From assembly GCF_000006565.2 (NCBI RefSeq), contig NC_031479.1:1426001-1490000 (forward strand): 64,000 bases of DNA. Direction: 5' to 3'. Origin of the DNA: Toxoplasma gondii ME49. Taxonomy: Eukaryota > Apicomplexa > Conoidasida > Eucoccidiorida > Sarcocystidae. This document shows positions 59,801 through 64,000 of the stretch, piece after piece. The translations under genes were made by a program, and so were the position numbers. Every line of letters starts with the position of its first letter. The stretch's first letter is position 1. Below the pieces are notes generated by a model. The model was given only the letters and a program-made list of their open reading frames with translations. It ran no database searches and was not told where the DNA came from.

Positions 59801-61071
59801 CAGACACGAAGCCTGGACGAGCGAGAACTCTTTTCGCTGCTTGCACCACGGCACCCAGAAGTGGAGGCCGAAGCGCGGGGAAGGAGACACCTGACGAGAA
59901 ACCGAGGACCCTTCAAACGCGAGAGAGCGGTCGACGCAAAGAATCCCTCGGTTTCGAGGCGGAAAGGAGACACGTGAGCTTTGTCCGAAGAGGAGAAACG
60001 CAGTCAAAGCGCAAGACCCACCGGGTGTACGTACCCCTCAAAAGCGCCGTGCGTCACTCCGCCGTGAAGCCCTGCGAGCGAGATGCTGCTGACCTCCGGC
60101 GGCGCAGTTGCAGTGAAGTTTTCGGACTTCGTGGAAGTCACCCAAATTGTGTCGAGAAGCAAGAGAGCGAAGGAGGAGAGGAGAAGGAAGAAGATGACCG
60201 AAGAGATGCCGAGAACGATGGGGACGATGAACGAGAAACAGAAAGCAGAGACACATCCTGTCTCTCGCCGCACGCATCCTCACTGTCTTCGGACTCCTCT
60301 TTCGACACTGTTGAGCAGAGTTGGTTGCGAGCTTCACATGAGCGAACTGGCGGTTCTCTCTCTCCTTTGTTCTCTGCCAGAGATGCAGGGGAACAGGGAA
60401 GCAGCGACCGAGAAGAGAAAACGGAAGAGGACCGGGGGAAACAGGAAGACGAGAAGGAACAACATAATGGAGTCGAAGAGGAAGAAGAGAATAAAGAAGG
60501 GCAAGTGAAAAGGGATGAGGGAAGTGAGGAGCACCTTTTGAAGGAGCAGCTGTCGTCGTTGAACGACCAGGTGACTTGTTTGTCATGTGCGTTGTTTGAG
60601 ATTCGGAGAGAGCAAGCGTTCTCTCGGCAATTGCTGGCCTCTCTTTGCGGATGCGTGGAGCGGGCGCTGGAAAAGAGACAGGAGACAGGAAACGGGACCT
60701 CCTGTGTCTCGGCGCCCAGGCCCACACCTCGAGTGCGTCAGCGTCGTCTGGAGGTCTCTGCGCCTCCGACAAAGACGTCCAGTGAAGGGGAACGTTCAGT
60801 GAGGAAGCAAAGAGCGAGCAGCGCGAATCCAGCAATGTCGATCTCCACCAGCGCTCTCAGACACGCGGGAGCCCGAGAAGATGAAGAAAAAGCAAAGGGG
60901 GAGGAAGACCAAGAAGGAGAGGAAGACAAAGAGGTCGCTTCTGATGGGGCTGTCACGGATTTTGAGCTGCAAAGAGAAGCATTAGAGCTGGCAGAAGAAA
61001 GTGGAGTGCAGGTGTATGCTCTGGATGGCCGCTCTTCGCGATGTTCGAGCGATGAAGAACTTGACAGCTAG
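53803..61071 (+). CDS. CBM20 (starch/glycogen-binding) domain protein, six exons
   Basis: Predicted exons 53803-53845, 54517-55122, 55860-57142, 57718-57984, 58413-58893 and 59738-61071 join in phase to exactly 1,338 codons. Near the N-terminus is a family 20 carbohydrate-binding module: DQVCLLGSTASLGNW with the conserved GNW (about residues 28-30), LTTSPELFPLW, and the strand SEVRYKFLI. CBM20 binds alpha-glucans such as the amylopectin granules of coccidian bradyzoites and oocysts. The usual later Trp/Asn motif is not evident, so the module looks atypical. The remaining ~1,200 residues are mostly low-complexity Ser/Arg/Glu-rich sequence, with a predicted helix DGILLTEAALARLEERIVQT and a Cys-containing C-terminal coil (LKEQLSSLNDQVTCLSCALF). 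No phosphatase, dikinase or hydrolase motif is visible, so a scaffold or targeting protein is likelier than an enzyme. The 14-codon first exon (weak donor GCG|GTTGAA) is the least certain part. Confidence 0.68.
54395..54478. repeat. 21-bp pyrimidine tandem repeat upstream of CBM20 exon 2
   Basis: About four copies of TTCCTTCCGTCCTCTGCGTTC, 40 bp before the 3' splice site at 54516. It probably forms part of an extended polypyrimidine tract of intron 1. Confidence 0.85.
55181..55194. promoter_or_regulatory. Palindromic motif GGTGTAGGTACACC
   Basis: One-mismatch copy of the recurrent palindrome, 59 bp inside intron 2 of the CBM20 gene. Confidence 0.35.
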
Positions 61072-61306
61072 GAACAAGACGACGAAGGGCGTTCGCAAGC
61101 CGGAAAACCAAAGGCGCAAAAAAACGCTACAGAGCGGAAGCAGGAGAAAGCAAGGTGAAGCACAAGAGCAAAGACACAGGAAACTCGAGAATTTTTGCGC
61201 TGTCTGTGGTGGTTGAGAAGTCGACTGTCCTCCCATCACCAAAGAGAACCACTGGCAGTGTCTGTACACCGGCTCATCTTCGGCCTCGGCCGCCATTCAT
61301 TTTTCG

Positions 61307-61320
61307 GGTGTATGTACACC
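61307..61320. promoter_or_regulatory. 14-bp palindrome GGTGTATGTACACC (putative element)
   Basis: Identical to the copy at 53369 and extended to GGGTGTATGTACACCC. A weaker copy (AGTGTCTGTACACC) lies 50 bp upstream at 61257. The pair sits about 190-240 bp after the CBM20 gene stop. Confidence 0.4.
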
Positions 61321-63320
61321 CGAGCATGTGCAGTGAGGACCTTCGCTACCGACCTCGAGCATGAACGTTTCTTGACTTTGTTGACTCGTTTTTGCGAGTT
61401 CTTTCTAGAAACCAGAGCACCTCTCGCTCACACTGGAAGCAAACACGAGAAAGGCAAAGGCACGTTCTTCACACGCACGTCTTACGGTGGGGGACAAGGG
61501 GGTTCCTCGCTAGTGCCCTGAAAGCTCGCAGATGCTATAGCACGTTCTATCCGAGTGAAGAAGCCTCAGTTAAACGGCGGTACAGGTTATTATTCACATT
61601 TTGCGTCGAGCGAGTCGTGCATGCAAAAGAACTCAGAAACAGCTGGATTTTCCGTTGATAAAGTTCAGCGCTCTGATGCTCTCGAGCTCCAAATCGATGT
61701 TGAGCCGGGCTGTAAAGACACCGCATGCGACTACTTAAGCCGCAGTTCCCTTTTGTCAACAGTTCGAGCAGTTAGTGGATATCCACGCGAACCAATTGAC
61801 TGCTGTATTTGATGTTAGCGAACTGTAGCCACAACAGGGTTGTGCATGCTGGGGACTGCGAGTAGGGGCAAACGCAAGTCAACGACGCATTGCTGAGAAG
61901 TGCGTGTCATCACTTATTCAGAGAGGAGACGACGTCCGCATCTTCCTGTATATGCTTATGGGCGTGTTTGCCTGCATTTACATACGCATTTTGGGAGTGA
62001 AACATCCACATGTGGGCATCTATATGCACATGAATACACGCACGTCTCCATATCTCAGTTTCCACAACATTTTTTAATAACTCCATGTCTGTATGTGTTT
62101 CAGCCGACACAAAAACATCCAGTAAATACGTCTACAATCCCAGATATGCAGTCGGTTCGCATAGACATATAACGTACGTAAACAGATTCTTTGCAGCCAT
62201 GCGGACAGCCTTACCTACAAAGTGTCTCGGTTGTTCGACATCACAGCCCCACACGTGAACTGTCAGAAGGAAACGTGAAGAAAGTGCAGTTTCCACTAGA
62301 GCAACCAGTGCGACTCTTTTGCTCCTGCCGAAAAAGGGTGTCGGAGAAACTCTTTCTTGCCTCATTTGTCGCATTCTCATTGGACAGGAATTTCTTTAGC
62401 CCGACTTGCTTTCGATGGAAAACTAGGTGTCAAGACACCCGATCAAGGCATGCAACGACGCGTTCCTATCTCCCCTCATTCTCCTGAAAACCGAATCGAC
62501 GAAGTGGGTTCATTTGTGTGTGCAGCAATATCGGTAGACGTGTATGCATATTTGTGTGTATCTGTATGTTGTCTCTTCCTTTTCTATCTGTGAACAGAGA
62601 GATATCGAGAACTGCATATGCATGAGGTTCTGTGCAGTCTTCCTCGATCTGGTTGATTGTTCACAAGTTGCTCTGTGTATGCTGTGTCACGTATTACCCT
62701 TTTTGAGATACTCTATGCGTAAATCTCTCTCTGGATCACTCGTCATCTATTCCCACGACAGTGTACGGTCCGGTGAATGAACTGCCTTTCCTGAACACGC
62801 ACAAGTGAAGAATCTTCCCACGTTGGCAAAAATCAAGAGAAACAAAGAGTCCCGCTAAAGTTTCTCTTCGGAGTCAAGCTCTTCAGGGAATCTCTAACTG
62901 TGCCTACACGCCAGCGCAAAAGCGAACGCGCCGAGCTCGCTGGCCGTCTGTACACTGCAGCACACCGCGGGTGTGTGTCGCACTCTCTTCGTGTGTGTTC
63001 TTTGCGGCTGTTTCTCCGTGTTTCTTTCCCCTGGATTCCCCCTTTGTCGCTTTTTTCCTCTCTGTGGCTTCTGCTGCTTCCGAGAGACCCGCGGCGTTTC
63101 CACCCGTGCTCCCGGGGTCCGACCGCAGTGACTCTTAGTGAAGACAAAGTCGGCAGCCTGGCGGGCGCCGCGAGAAAAGCCGCTCTGCGCATGCACAAAT
63201 CGACCGTTCTTGCCTGGGAATCCAGAGACCTTTCTCGCTGGAAAATCCGCGCAGGAACTCCAGAGAAAAAATCTGCCGTTTCAACTCGCTGGATGGAACC
63301 TGCGTGTGTGGACGTGGGTC

Positions 63321-63334
63321 GCTGTACGTACACC
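63321..63334. promoter_or_regulatory. Palindromic motif GCTGTACGTACACC
   Basis: Copy of the recurrent palindrome 582 bp upstream of the CDK5RAP3-like start. The inner TGTACGTACA is a perfect palindrome. Confidence 0.35.
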
Positions 63335-63915
63335 GCAGATGTGGACGGATGTGCATCTGCACAAGCGAAGCAGTGTGTTTGTGTGTCGTTGTCCAGGAGC
63401 GCTCCCGAACAATCTTGATTTCTTTTCAAGGAGCTCTGCGGGAGAAATTTGTCCTTCTGTCCTCGAGCGTTTCATTTCTGTCGTCGTCCTGTCTCTTCCC
63501 CGTCTTCGCGTGGAATGTGAGCCACCCATGCACAGTCTGTAGGGAAGGGAGGGAAGGAAGGGAAGGAACGGAGAACGGCGGACGAGGAAGAAGCGAGGCA
63601 CAGTGGAAAGGGAGAGAAACGAGTGGAGCCGCGCGGCGGCCCTCGTCTGCGTGTTTTCTCGTCTAGAGAAAAGAGGCGGACTGCGCGTCTCTTGTTTCCC
63701 TCTTCGCCTCCTGTGCAAATCTGCTTCTGACGCTCCTCCAAGAGACAACTGGAACTTTCACCTGCCCACCACCCCGAAAGCGAAGACAACACGAAACGAA
63801 GAGTACGGGGCGAGACGACAGAGAAGAGGGAAGATTCAAGAAGATCAAGAAGGGCATGGACGCGAGCCGATAAAGAGCAAAGAACGCAGATCGAAGACGT
63901 CAAAACGAGAGCAAG

Positions 63916-64000
63916 ATGAGTTTCGGCGGGGGCGGAGTCCAGGCGCAGCTGGATGTACCGTACCAGAAAGTTGCGGACTGGCTTCTCTGTCGGCGTCAGG
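63916..64000 (+). CDS. 5' end of a CDK5RAP3-like gene (cut by window edge)
   Basis: The ATG at 63916 has a good coccidian context (GCAAGATGAG) and opens a frame that runs to the window edge: 28 residues starting MSFGGGGVQ. The segment LDVPYQKVADWLLCRRQ resembles the N-terminus of CDK5RAP3 (C53/LZAP), where a short 'P-x-D/Q-x-x-x-K-L-x-D-W-L-x-x-R' pattern opens the protein. CDK5RAP3 is the adaptor of the UFL1 ligase in UFMylation and ER-phagy. Only this short stretch is available, so the identification is tentative. Confidence 0.45.
   Translation, partial: MSFGGGGVQAQLDVPYQKVADWLLCRRQ

Larger units (their letters stand above)
61072..63915. other. Spacer between CBM20 gene and CDK5RAP3-like gene
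   Basis: No gene is supported in these 2.8 kb. The left end should carry the CBM20 gene 3' UTR and the right end the promoter of the next gene. It contains palindrome copies at 61257, 61307 and 63321 and a G-rich run at 63541-63566. An open frame at 62900-63418 lacks a domain. Confidence 0.5.

Overview
The window looks like nuclear DNA of a coccidian apicomplexan close to Toxoplasma gondii (Toxoplasma/Neospora/Hammondia group). The reasons are GC-rich, intron-rich genes with long Ser/Pro/Glu-rich insertions, (TA)n microsatellites in introns and spacers, frequent TGCATGC motifs, start contexts such as GCAAAATGCC, and genes on both strands without operons. All assignments come from reading the sequence; no database search was run. 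Splice junctions were chosen by hand from donor and acceptor motifs plus reading-phase agreement.

Layout, left to right. (1) Minus strand, 7031 to beyond base 1: a SHPRH-type SNF2 ATPase with a PHD-like Cys cluster. (2) 7032-11444: a divergent spacer. (3) Plus strand, 11445-27843: a 17-exon gene for a polycystin/TRPP-like protein of about 2,190 residues that carries two polycystin channel modules in tandem. It is probably the counterpart of T. gondii TRPPL-2. (4) 29199-29478: a 7 x 40-bp minisatellite between two convergent genes. (5) Minus strand, 30958-29693: an intronless RRM protein. (6) Minus strand, 39208 to about 34.6 kb or lower: a secreted GH16 glucanase-like protein with a C-terminal PAN/Apple domain. 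(7) Plus strand, 41329-42286: a small two-TM protein resembling DMAC1/DUF4536. (8) Plus strand, 42455-43654: an HSBP1-like coiled-coil protein, only 168 bp downstream. (9) Minus strand, 49654 to about 46.3 kb or lower: an FG-repeat nucleoporin. (10) Plus strand, 53803-61071: a six-exon CBM20 (starch/glycogen-binding) protein of about 1,337 residues. (11) Plus strand, 63916 to beyond the right edge: the first exon of a CDK5RAP3-like gene.

The genes do not form a pathway. They cover genome maintenance, ion transport, RNA binding, glucan processing, nuclear transport and polysaccharide binding. The most interesting signals are the double polycystin channel in which neither pore keeps the canonical acidic filter residue, a GC-AG intron in that gene, a dispersed 14-bp palindrome (GGTGTAYGTACACC) concentrated between 50 and 63.5 kb, and the GH16-PAN architecture.
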